The notes beneath the pieces were generated by a model. It had not been told where the DNA came from, did not search any database, and worked only from the letters and a program-made list of their open reading frames with translations. Source: Limihaloglobus sulfuriphilus (GTDB lineage: Bacteria; Planctomycetota; Phycisphaerae; Sedimentisphaerales; Sedimentisphaeraceae). From it: a DNA stretch of 64,000 bases. Position numbers and translations under genes: made by a program. Every line of letters starts with the position of its first letter. Within the stretch, counting starts at the first letter, position 1. The stretch spans positions 1,550,001 to 1,614,000 of the forward strand of contig NZ_CP019646.1 in the NCBI RefSeq assembly GCF_001999965.1, written 5' to 3'. Shown here piece by piece: positions 1 to 9,100 of this stretch.

Positions 1-1053
1 GTTTTTCTGCTTTTTATATCTGTCTTGCAGCAACCCCAGTTCAGGGTCTTTATCCTCCAGGAACGGCCACCACGTATCATCTTTGCTGAAGCTGTATCCC
101 TTGAGCCTTATCCAGGCCCATGGATTTTCAAAGCCCGATTTAAGAGGATTTATCAACTTATATGCGGCATTGGCGCCAACAGATATTGTCCAGTCATGTG
201 AATGGAACGGAATTAGATTCTCAGACATCGCAAAGATTAAATGCCTGCCGGCGGAGAGTCTGTATTTACCTGTCTTGTTAGTCCTTCCGTCAACGGATAT
301 ACGCATTTCATGGCTTTTTACTGTCAAAGTCGCCGGTTTGCGAAACTCAATCAGGGTTGCCATACCGCAGGCTGTCTCTGTGTTGCAGTTGCTCGGGATA
401 ATGCCGCGGCCGCAGAGTCTTGCGGCGGGAACACAGAAGCTCTCACCCGGGGTATCTACAACATTTGAATCCACAAACCGCTTTAATGAATATGGCTGTA
501 GAGTCAGCAGCGGTATATCGCGGGGAATCAGACCCTGCCACGGCCCTTTGTCCGCGGAACATATTTCTTTTGCCGGCGTAAACCGCAGGTTTTTATCAAG
601 CCTGGCATCAACTAACTCAGCCGGCTCCATCTGGATAGATACTTTCGGCGTTTCGCTGATATACTGCTTAGCGGCGGCAGTCTTCCATGTCTTATCGCTG
701 ATGATCAGCGAAGTCTTTTTGCCGCGGCTGACTTCCATCTCAAAAAGCAGTCCCGGACGCTGATAATCGCCGTGAAAATCGCCAATACCAAAATGGCGGG
801 CTATTATTGTTATCTCGTTATCACCCTTTTGAAGATAAATCCCGGCATCTATCACGTCATATTGGAAATGGCTGTGCCAGCTTCGGCACGGGCCGTCGCC
901 GACCCACTGGCCGTTGATACAAAGCCGGTAATAGCTGTCAGCGGTTATTTTGATTTTAGCCGAATCAAATTTCGTGAGCCTGATATTTTTTTTTGCAATT
1001 ATTGTATCGTTATACGCGCTGCGGCTGTGATGCCATATCCATTTTGCTTTCAT
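1..1053 (-). CDS. Alpha-L-rhamnosidase-like glycoside hydrolase, N-terminal part (runs off the window)
   Basis: An open minus-strand frame starts at the ATG at 1053-1051 and stays open for 351 codons to the window edge, so the gene is cut at its 3' end. The first 120 residues read like the beta-sandwich N-terminal domain of GH78-type alpha-L-rhamnosidases: YYRLCINGQWVGDGPCRSW, then YDVIDAGIYLQKGDNEI, matching the family pattern of 'x-x-x-NG-x-x-V-G-x-GP' followed by 'YDV...L..G.N.I'. The catalytic (alpha/alpha)6 barrel would lie outside the window, so the enzymatic assignment is inferred. No signal peptide is visible at this start. The plus-strand frames in this stretch are shadows. Known family role: releasing rhamnose or related sugars from polysaccharides. 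Confidence 0.72.
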   Translation of the reverse strand, partial: MKAKWIWHHSRSAYNDTIIAKKNIRLTKFDSAKIKITADSYYRLCINGQWVGDGPCRSWHSHFQYDVIDAGIYLQKGDNEITIIARHFGIGDFHGDYQRPGLLFEMEVSRGKKTSLIISDKTWKTAAAKQYISETPKVSIQMEPAELVDARLDKNLRFTPAKEICSADKGPWQGLIPRDIPLLTLQPYSLKRFVDSNVVDTPGESFCVPAARLCGRGIIPSNCNTETACGMATLIEFRKPATLTVKSHEMRISVDGRTNKTGKYRLSAGRHLIFAMSENLIPFHSHDWTISVGANAAYKLINPLKSGFENPWAWIRLKGYSFSKDDTWWPFLEDKDPELGLLQDRYKKQKN

Positions 1054-1112
1054 GATTTTTCTTTTCTTTAAAATATTATTTCTCAGGATAATAATCGGGT
1101 CAGCAATTAACT

Positions 1113-1141
1113 AAAAAAGCCCCTTGTAAGATAAGGGGCTT
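1113..1141 (-). terminator. Rho-independent terminator of the ABC/GldG-like operon
   Basis: A 9-bp perfect stem (AAGCCCCTT / AAGGGGCTT, arms 1117-1125 and 1133-1141) with a 7-nt loop is followed on the minus strand by a run of T. It lies 17 bp past the stop of the DUF4340 gene, so it ends that operon and separates it from the rhamnosidase-like gene. Confidence 0.85.
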
Positions 1142-1157
1142 ATACTCAAAAAGCAAA

Positions 1158-2288
1158 CTATTCTTCCTGTGAAACCGGTTTGCTTTCATTTTTCTCCGGG
1201 GCAGATTCGGGCTCTCCCGCTTCTGCCTCTGCCTTGTCTTCAGTTTCCGGCTCCGGCTCTTCCAGAAGAGAGTCATACGGTTTGATCAGTTTTTCAGCTG
1301 AGTATGACTCTATTTTATAAACCCAGCCCTTATGCCTGGCGGCGTAGTTCTGGGCGTTTTCGATGGCCAGAAGTTTTGCTTCTTTTTCCTTGAGCTCTTC
1401 TTCTGATTCCTCGCGGCGTTCTTTCATTATCTGCGTATCGCCTGTAAACTCCGCTTTTACTTTGAGGTAAGTATCTTCGCCGTCTTTGGCTATATCAAAT
1501 GTATAGACCGTGGTATCCTTGAGTCTGCATACAAAAGCCGAATCAAACTTTAAATCAGATTTATCCGCCGCCGCGGCGACATCGCTGAAACTCAGATAGC
1601 TCAAAGCTCCGAGGATAGAATTAAGCTCACTTTGCTTTGCCTTTCTTCCCTCAGGCACATCTGATAATTCCGGCCCGCCACCGGCATTTGTAATACGGTA
1701 AGAACCGTCGGCGGACTTGACCTGAACGTACTCTATGTCATCTTTCTTGACATCGGCAAGCTGGGTATCCATATAATCTGTCGCAGATGTACGTATCCAA
1801 GGCCTGCTTTGCGTCAGATAGACATTGGCATCGTCAAGCATCTTCACATAAACGCCGCCGCCGTCGGCAGATTTGCCTATTGATATACCTGTTATGACTG
1901 AATCTTCGTTTCCAAGCAGCTTGACCGTGTTCGCGGCGGTTTCTTCGGTAACTTCGAGGTCGGCGTAATTATCCTGATTATCCGTAACCTGCTCTTTAAC
2001 CCGTATATCCATCAAGTCGGTTATAAGGGTGTTTACCGCGCTTACTTTTGCCGGATACGAGCTTTTAGAGGGGATAACAAATTTTCCCTGCGATTTTTGG
2101 ATTACCAGCTCATCATCAGCGGATTTTATGGATATCTTGTTGATCGATTCGGGGTTGAGCCCCTGAATCAAATAATCAACGCTGCCGCTTGGGGCCGGCC
2201 TCTTCTTAACGGCCTGCGATACAATAACCGCCAGAACGACCATCACTACCGCAATTATGCCTAATGTTGTCAGTTTTTTATCTGTCAT
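1158..2288 (-). CDS. DUF4340 domain-containing membrane-anchored protein
   Basis: This 376-residue protein has one N-terminal membrane segment (about residues 7-25) and a large soluble domain of the DUF4340 type (repeated segments such as VEYVQVKSADGSYRI-like strands). Its tail is acidic and rich in Glu and Pro (about 340-376, low complexity). It is the last gene of a four-gene minus-strand set with an ABC ATPase, an ABC-2 permease and a GldG-like protein, the usual company of DUF4340 proteins. The family's biochemical role is unknown; an accessory, extracytoplasmic part of the transporter is an inference from context. The start follows the GldG-like stop by about 30 bp, and a terminator follows the gene. 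Confidence 0.85.
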   Translation of the reverse strand: MTDKKLTTLGIIAVVMVVLAVIVSQAVKKRPAPSGSVDYLIQGLNPESINKISIKSADDELVIQKSQGKFVIPSKSSYPAKVSAVNTLITDLMDIRVKEQVTDNQDNYADLEVTEETAANTVKLLGNEDSVITGISIGKSADGGGVYVKMLDDANVYLTQSRPWIRTSATDYMDTQLADVKKDDIEYVQVKSADGSYRITNAGGGPELSDVPEGRKAKQSELNSILGALSYLSFSDVAAAADKSDLKFDSAFVCRLKDTTVYTFDIAKDGEDTYLKVKAEFTGDTQIMKERREESEEELKEKEAKLLAIENAQNYAARHKGWVYKIESYSAEKLIKPYDSLLEEPEPETEDKAEAEAGEPESAPEKNESKPVSQEE

Positions 2289-2318
2289 TTTTTATCTCCA
2301 AAATACCTGTTAAAGTAC

Positions 2319-4286
2319 TTATTGTTTATTTACATTCGCTATATAATGCCTTCTCTTGAGCGAGCGGTAAACCGCGAGCACAATCGCCACAACCAGTATT
2401 ATCGCCGGTGCCAGCAGCATATTGATGTTGCGAAGTTTGTTTCCAAGCTCTTCAATCTTTTCGCGGCGCTGGAGCTTGACCTGCTGAAGCCGTTTCTCGG
2501 CCTCGCGGATCTTGAGCTCTAAGGCCTTTTTCTGCTCAAGAATAGCACTTCCGACGATGTCTTCTTCTCCCTGTTTGGCAGAAGAGACAATTTCCTGAAG
2601 CTCTTTCTGGAAGCCTTCGATCTGGGCTGTGATCTTTTTCTCTTCTTCAGCGGTCTCAGCCTCGGCCTGAGCCTCTATCTCATCGACAACCTCAAACGGA
2701 CGGCGGTAATTGCCGCGGCTGCGTATCTTCATAAGATCGCTGGAACCGCTGAGATCTTCGATAGAGTTGAGCAGAAGAGTATTGTTGTCGCCGACCGATG
2801 CCATCCCAAGGAAAGTCCTCTGGAAAGCAAGCATATCCGAGATAAAGTCAACGTCGCTGTAAACAATAACCCCGCAGTCACTGCCCTGGGCAACTGCCTC
2901 AAGATGCTTTGTCTGCGGCTGCGCCTGGTCTGAATCCTGATTGGATTCTTCGCCTTCTTCGGATTCAACTGTAATATCAATGCCCTCAGGGAAAGCGGAT
3001 TTAATATTGCCGCTTATCCGGTAGCCCATATAAACAGGCTCTGTACCAGGATAGAATTTATTTAACAGTCTGTCCGGATCGGGGTACATCAGCTCATAAG
3101 AGCCGCTGACCGAGATACTGTTACCCTTTGAAGTTGTCATCAGGATCGGATCAAGCTGCAGCGGCGAATCTTCTTCACGGATGTCTTTGAGCACACCGGC
3201 AAAAAGAACACGCACATCATTGAGATCCGACGACATAGCCAGATCCTCGTTGAAACAGCCCCGCTCCAGCCCCAGCAGGCCGATTAGCTTAACCGGCCTC
3301 TGATCCTGTCCCAGCGGTGTCAGCTGTGCAAGCTGCATATCCGCGGCGAATGTATTTGGCTGCATACTAAGCCCCCAGCTCTTGAGCAGCTCGGGCATAT
3401 TGGAAGCCTGTGACTGAGGCATACCCTGCATAGCCGCCTGACGGTCGGGCTGATCGGCAAAACAGTGAGGATCAACACAGACAATAGCCCTGCCGCCCTT
3501 AACTATATACTGATCTATTGCGAAAAGCGTCTTTTCTTCAAGATCTTTTGGATGTATCACCAGCAGGATATCGATGCCGGAGATTTCCTCGGTATCGGCA
3601 GGAACAGTCTCTACTTCAAACTGCTGTCTAAGCTGCCCGACAAACCCCCAGGCCTCTTTGGGCTGCTGTCCCTGCATCCGCATCATCTGCGCCATGTAGC
3701 CGGTAACATCATCACCCATAACCGGCAGAGAGCTCAATACGCCGATCTTTTTCTTCTCACGGGTAATGGCGGTGTCAATCAGGAAGCTGATATCGTATTC
3801 TACGAAATTCTGCCTGTCAGGCGAGAAAAACGGTATCGTTTTCTGAACACCAAAACCGGTCTTAAGAATAAGCCCGAAGAAGAAATTCTCATCCTGGGTT
3901 ATCGGGAATTTTTTCAGCCCGGCAGCCAGCGCCGTGCTTTCTTCATCAGAATACGGCCGCGGGTCGATCACCTCGAGGTTTATCATTCCGCCGGCGGCGG
4001 TTTCATACTCCTCAAGAAGCGAGCGCACAAATTCGAAGTAATTGTTATAGAATTTTATCTGGTCGGGACCTTTGACAGCGGCTGTACTTGCGTAATAAAG
4101 CTCGATGTCAATAGGCTGATTGATCCTGGATAGTATGGATTTAGTACCGTCTGAGAGGGTGTAAATCTTCTGTTCGGTAATATCTGCCTTTAGGCCCCTG
4201 CCGATATTTTCTGTAATTGTTATGGCCGAAAAGGTAATTATGAGAATAAACAAAACGGCCAGTATTGCTTTTATTGTTCTGTTCAT
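2319..4286 (-). CDS. GldG-like ABC transporter auxiliary protein
   Basis: This 655-residue protein has an N-terminal membrane anchor (about residues 8-28), a long extracytoplasmic ABC_transp_aux/GldG-type region and a coiled coil of Glu/Lys-rich heptads (about 545-615). A second membrane segment (about 622-642) is followed by a basic tail. That topology is typical of GldG-family subunits. Its ATG overlaps the stop of the upstream permease by one base (TGATG), indicating translational coupling. In Bacteroidetes GldAFG takes part in gliding. Outside that phylum the same set is common in non-gliders, so the substrate here is unknown. There is no catalytic motif to report. Confidence 0.86.
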   Translation of the reverse strand: MNRTIKAILAVLFILIITFSAITITENIGRGLKADITEQKIYTLSDGTKSILSRINQPIDIELYYASTAAVKGPDQIKFYNNYFEFVRSLLEEYETAAGGMINLEVIDPRPYSDEESTALAAGLKKFPITQDENFFFGLILKTGFGVQKTIPFFSPDRQNFVEYDISFLIDTAITREKKKIGVLSSLPVMGDDVTGYMAQMMRMQGQQPKEAWGFVGQLRQQFEVETVPADTEEISGIDILLVIHPKDLEEKTLFAIDQYIVKGGRAIVCVDPHCFADQPDRQAAMQGMPQSQASNMPELLKSWGLSMQPNTFAADMQLAQLTPLGQDQRPVKLIGLLGLERGCFNEDLAMSSDLNDVRVLFAGVLKDIREEDSPLQLDPILMTTSKGNSISVSGSYELMYPDPDRLLNKFYPGTEPVYMGYRISGNIKSAFPEGIDITVESEEGEESNQDSDQAQPQTKHLEAVAQGSDCGVIVYSDVDFISDMLAFQRTFLGMASVGDNNTLLLNSIEDLSGSSDLMKIRSRGNYRRPFEVVDEIEAQAEAETAEEEKKITAQIEGFQKELQEIVSSAKQGEEDIVGSAILEQKKALELKIREAEKRLQQVKLQRREKIEELGNKLRNINMLLAPAIILVVAIVLAVYRSLKRRHYIANVNKQ

Positions 4287-5017
4287 CAGTTAGCCTTCCT
4301 TTCTTCAAGAATATAACCGCACGCTGCTATCCAGCCGATTATCAGGATAACGAAATAAGCCAGATCACTGAACCTTATCAGCCCCTTCTGCATCGAATCA
4401 AAGTGCTGCAGGAAGCTTAGCTGTGAGATTGCGTTGACCAGCCCGTTTGGCAGAAATGATGATAAAAAGTTCATCGTCGTAGGCATACCGGCAAAGACCA
4501 GCACAGAACAGGCCACAACTGCCAGAATAAAGCTGATTACCTGATTCCGGCTCACCGCTGAGAAGAAACTGCCGATCGCCAGAAATCCGCCCGCCATAAG
4601 AGCTGCGCTGACATAGCCGGCAAAGATCAGCCCGCCGTCCGGATCGCCCAGCCACGCAAGGGTCAGCGGAAACGGCAGCGTCAGCAGCAGGGCTATCACC
4701 AGAAACAGCCACGCCGCCAGGAATTTGCCCAGTACGGCTTGTTTTACTGTTATCGGCAAAGAAAGCAGAAGTTCAATAGAGCCGCTTTTACGCTCTTCTG
4801 CCCACAATCTCATCGACACCGACGGCACGATAAATATAAACAGCAGCGGCATATTGACAAAAAACAGCCTCATATCGAGCTGCCTGTTTTCAAAGAAACC
4901 CTGTTTAAAGGGGATATAACCGGAAAAAAACAAAAATATTACAAGGAACACATAAGCTACCGGTGTCGCGAAGTATCCCTTCAGTTCCCTTTTAAATACT
5001 GCAAGAAAACCACTCAT
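4286..5017 (-). CDS. ABC-2 type transporter permease (GldF-like)
   Basis: A 243-residue, very hydrophobic protein with about six membrane segments. The N-terminal signature LAVFKRELKGYFATPVAYVF is characteristic of GldF/ABC-2 permeases that start with a 'K-R-E-L-x-x-Y-F-x-x-P-x-A-Y' motif. It sits between the ATPase gene (125 bp upstream) and the GldG-like gene, whose start codon it overlaps. It forms the membrane channel of the transporter; the cargo cannot be read from sequence. Confidence 0.88.
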   Translation of the reverse strand: MSGFLAVFKRELKGYFATPVAYVFLVIFLFFSGYIPFKQGFFENRQLDMRLFFVNMPLLFIFIVPSVSMRLWAEERKSGSIELLLSLPITVKQAVLGKFLAAWLFLVIALLLTLPFPLTLAWLGDPDGGLIFAGYVSAALMAGGFLAIGSFFSAVSRNQVISFILAVVACSVLVFAGMPTTMNFLSSFLPNGLVNAISQLSFLQHFDSMQKGLIRFSDLAYFVILIIGWIAACGYILEERKAN

Positions 5018-5142
5018 TTTATTACCTCATTTAAACTTAAAGTGAATAATTTTGACCAAATTGTGAAAAAACCGGCTTTTGGGGGCATTCTCAATGCTCA
5101 AACCTGTTATTATCAGATCTGAAAAGCCGCTTTCCTCAATCA

Positions 5143-5871
5143 TCAGTTATCACTCTTTACTTTATTAAGTGTTATCATCCTGAACGCCTCATCGAGCGAG
5201 CCGTTATGCTCTTTTTTCAACTCTTTGGGAGTTGTATCAGTGCGAATCTGTCCATTTGCTATTATTATAGTCCGTGAACAGACCGCCTCTACTTCCTCGA
5301 GAATGTGAGTTGAGACGATTATGCATTTATCCTTTGCCATCTTAGATATCAACTGGCGGACTTCATGCTTCTGATTCGGGTCCAACCCGTCAGTCGGCTC
5401 GTCAAGAATCAGGACTTTGGGGTCGTGAATCAGCGTCTGTGCCAGACCGACGCGGCGTTTGTAACCCTTGGAAAGGGTCTCGATAGTCTGGTGGTACACC
5501 GACTCAATCGAGCACATCGGCACGATACGCTCGAGCGCCTTTTTGCGGTCAGCGCCTTTTATCTGGCGTGCATCACATATAAATCTCAGAAATCCGGCGA
5601 CTGTCATCTCACCATAAGCCGGAGCGCTTTCTGCGAGATAACCTAATGACTTGCGTACATTTACGGGATCTTTGACAATATCGTAACCGTTGATTTGGGC
5701 GGTGCCGCTGTCGGGCTCGAGAAAACACGCCAGCATCTTCATCGCTGTACTCTTGCCGGCGCCATTGGGGCCGAGAAAACCCAGCACCTCGCCCTGTTCC
5801 ACTTCGAAAGAAATCGAATCAACAGCAACGATAGGACCAAAGGTTCGTCTGAGCTTATCAACTTTGATCAT
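5143..5871 (-). CDS. ABC transporter ATP-binding protein (GldA-like)
   Basis: A 242-residue single nucleotide-binding domain. Walker A is GPNGAGKS at about residues 34-41, the signature region is LSKGYKRRVGLAQ (a variant LSKGY/Q form usual for GldA/NatA-type proteins), Walker B with D-loop is VLILDEPTDGLDP, and the switch His is in STHILEE. It is the first gene of the operon and powers the ABC-2 permease. A short 3' tail (KVKSDN) ends it, with 125 bp before the permease gene. A promoter-like element lies about 90-115 bp upstream of the start. Confidence 0.92.
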   Translation of the reverse strand: MIKVDKLRRTFGPIVAVDSISFEVEQGEVLGFLGPNGAGKSTAMKMLACFLEPDSGTAQINGYDIVKDPVNVRKSLGYLAESAPAYGEMTVAGFLRFICDARQIKGADRKKALERIVPMCSIESVYHQTIETLSKGYKRRVGLAQTLIHDPKVLILDEPTDGLDPNQKHEVRQLISKMAKDKCIIVSTHILEEVEAVCSRTIIIANGQIRTDTTPKELKKEHNGSLDEAFRMITLNKVKSDN

Positions 5872-6183
5872 ACTTGCTCTCCTTGTAAATACTTTCTATA
5901 TTCATACTTAACCAAAATTAAACTCCAAACCCAAAAGGTTTGAAAGCGGAAATGGCTAATTATACAAAAATATCAAATCTGTCAAGACTTTATGTGCAGC
6001 TCGCCGATACACTTACGGTGCGGGACATAATCCAGGGTTTATGCAAGAATTGCGGCCGGACTTAAAATGCTGCCAGACAGAAGGCCACAGCCGGCATATT
6101 ACACGGCTTGCGCCCCTCTCAACAAGCACATAATACATCAGGATTTGTAGATCTGATAATATCCAGACTTGAATTAGTACGGT
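5872..6183. other. Intergenic region between the ABC operon start and the FAD oxidoreductase end
   Basis: 312 bp without a credible gene. It contains the promoter-like hexamers for the ABC operon (5959-5985). The rest, 6000-6180, is GC-richer, holds short imperfect inverted repeats around GCCGGC, and shows no clear terminator, tRNA or riboswitch. Confidence 0.6.
5959..5985 (-). promoter_or_regulatory. Putative sigma-70-like promoter of the ABC/GldG-like operon
   Basis: On the minus strand, a perfect -35 hexamer TTGACA (5985-5980) and a perfect -10 hexamer TATAAT (5964-5959) are separated by 15 bp. The spacing is shorter than the usual 17 bp, so the promoter may be weak or activator-dependent. 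It precedes the ATPase start by about 90 bp. Confidence 0.5.
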
Positions 6184-9100
6184 CTAATCAAGCCAGCGGT
6201 TAATTAGAAAAATCAGGTCATTCTCATCAACAGTTCTGTCACCGTTGACATCAGAGCCGCCGCACATGTCGCAGTTTTGCAGCCAGTAAGAGGCGATTGC
6301 CGCGTAATCAGACATTTCCACCAGGCCGTCGCAGTTCATATCAGCCCAATCCAGAACAGCATGGGCATGGCGGGCAAAGTGGCCTCGTCTGTCAGTCTCG
6401 TAATTTTCAAGGATACTTCTGCCTATGCCCTGATAGTCTCCGCACCTGTAAAGGGCACGTGCAAGCGAGATTTCTTTAATGGCTTTTTTTCTTACGAAAC
6501 TGCCCACCTCGGAAACATAGACACCCTCTGCCTCTTCGACATTAGACATATGATGCCCCATCATACCGCTCTTTTGCAGAATATTTGCTATCGGCCCTGC
6601 CGCGGAAGAATCGCCTATTGCTCCCAGTGCATGTGCTATTGAGGTTATATGTGAAAGATCAGAAACGGCCTCAAGCAGAGCAAGTTTATCAAGTAAAGCC
6701 GGCAATGCCTGGGTATCAGGTATGTGCGAGAGAGCCATGATATAGCTGTCAAGGCGGCTGTTTGTGATGCCAAACGAAGTATCCCAGTCCCAGCCGTCAT
6801 CCCACTGGCTGTATGATTGTATTTCATGCAAAAGCACGTCCAAACCGTCAGATTCACCAAGAAAAGCAAGAACGTGTGCGCACCTGAGCTTCTGCTCGTA
6901 CGTAACAGAAGCGCTGTTGACCACTTGCTTGAGCAGCGGCACAGAGTCCGGCGGCTGTGCCGTCACAACCTCTATTCCGCTGTAATCCGGACTAAGAGCC
7001 ATACTCATAACCGCGTTTTGTACCTCGGAAGCACTAAACGGAAAAGAATCGCTGTGATTTAATACTTCCGGCTCAAGGTTACCCTTGGCAACAAGATGCT
7101 GCTGAAGCATATCAATATCAATGCTGCGTGTATGCCCGCCGTTTGCTGCTGCCATCGCCGCGGCAGTACCGGCGGCGTAGCCCTGGTTTTGAACGTCTGC
7201 CTGCATACGCATCACCGGCATAACGTCACGGTCAGCACCGGCGCCAAGTCCGGTCGCCAGAATCCCGTCAAGACCCGTTGGAATTATACTGCGATAGGGT
7301 ACGTATATTGAGGTTTCGCCTGTAAAATGATCCGGAACAATGATTGAGAGGTAAGGATCAACGGTAAACCCATGTGAATCATACGCCCCGCCTTTCGTGC
7401 GAACAATCGTATCGGGGTATGTGCGGTCATTTGCCATGTCTGAGACCTGAAGTGTCAGATCAGCAACGATTCTGCGGCATTCGCGCGTCTGAATATGCTG
7501 GCCAAGGTCATACGAGTTGTAGAACATTCTCTTGGCAATGAAAGAAATCTCACTGGTATCCTTCATGTCAGAATGTTCAACAAGTGTCCAGTCGGTATTT
7601 GTCAGCCAGAAAGGTTTCCTAAAATCTGTCAGACTCCTGTACGGAAGGCCTGTTCCCTGGAGCGCAGTATTTCTCGAATCGGTGTACTGGTATTCAGCGC
7701 CGGCGGCTATCGCAATATCCGAATTTCCGGTAGAATCTATGACTGTTTTTGCCAGAACAACGCCTCTGCCGTGTTCGGTTGCGACAACAACACCTTTTAC
7801 CTTGCCGTTTTCAACAAATGCGCCGCAGCCGAGAGTGTTAAACCATATATCACCGCCTGCATTATAAATCTGGTCTCTGTACCAGTTTTTCTTCGCCTCT
7901 ATGTTCCATACTGTTTCACGGTCACTAAGTGCAGGAGCATCAGCAATTGCGTTGTCTATTTCGGCAGTAAATCCGACTCTGTTGCCGGCATAGTATTCAC
8001 CAATCAGTCCAAGGGTTCCCATGCCGCCAAGATCATGGAGGTACTCTATGACGAGAGTGGAAGCACCCTGCCTTGCGGCAGCTATGCCCGCAGGAGCGCC
8101 GCCTGTCCCGCCGCCGACAACAACGACATCGTATTCTGCAAGTACCGGCAAGCTCCGACGCAGTGCGGGAACTGTCGGCTGACACCGCAGTATTGAACGG
8201 ATTCCGGTAAGATTTTCACGTACTTCACCGCTAACAGATGCATCGACACTGTCGCCCTGGAGAGTAACTTCTTGAGGCTGACCCACCGCTGCTGCTTCCA
8301 TGGAAGCATATGAGCCTATTCGCCGGCCAAGCTGTATAAAATTAAGAGGCTTCAGTATTTGTTCAGCGTTTTCTCGAGACACATCAGCGCAGCCGCTTAG
8401 AACATACAGCCTGTTTATGCCGGCAGGCCTGAAAACGCCAATATCCAGCTGGTCTGCACCGGGCCAGCTTCCGGTAAAACTGGAAACAGCGGTCATAGAA
8501 TCCGGCGGCACCTGAAAGACTGCCTCGGAAGAGTCTATCTGCTCAATGTGAAACGTCTTATCTCTTGCAGCAAGCTCTGCTCTGGCAAAAGAAGATACTG
8601 AACCGTCGGGCATATCGATATCAACAGTGTATTTAATGGCAGGATAATAGCCGGAAAATGGAGCGGCCAGATTGGCGGGAGCATATTCCCCTATTACGCC
8701 GGCACCCGTGCGGATCGGGCCTCTGATAACATATCTCTCAAACTGATATGTACCTGCCGGGTAGTCGCTGAAAACAGCACCGGCAGCTCTCGCTATAACC
8801 CCGCGCTCGGTAGCATCTATTACAACCTTCGCCTTAACAGCCTGGCGGCCGGATCGGTTTGCCATTACCACGCCGGCAACTCTGCCCTCATTATCGTGAA
8901 GAACATCTGTCGGGCAGGATCTGGTCATTACGGTAACACCCGCATCATAGAGGGCTTCCTGCAGGACGTGTTTTATCTGCATCGGAGCCGGAGGTCTGCG
9001 GACAGAGCTTGAGGGGATGCTCTCTGTTATCTGTATTTCAGCAAGCAGAACACGGCTTACATTAGCCGCCTTCTTGATAAAGAATTTCACATAACGCCGG

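Noticed and set aside
83-1071. Two plus-strand ORFs of 226 and 99 residues at the window start
   Set aside because: They lie opposite a continuous 351-codon minus-strand frame with clear rhamnosidase N-domain similarity; the plus products have no domain and no ribosome-binding sites.
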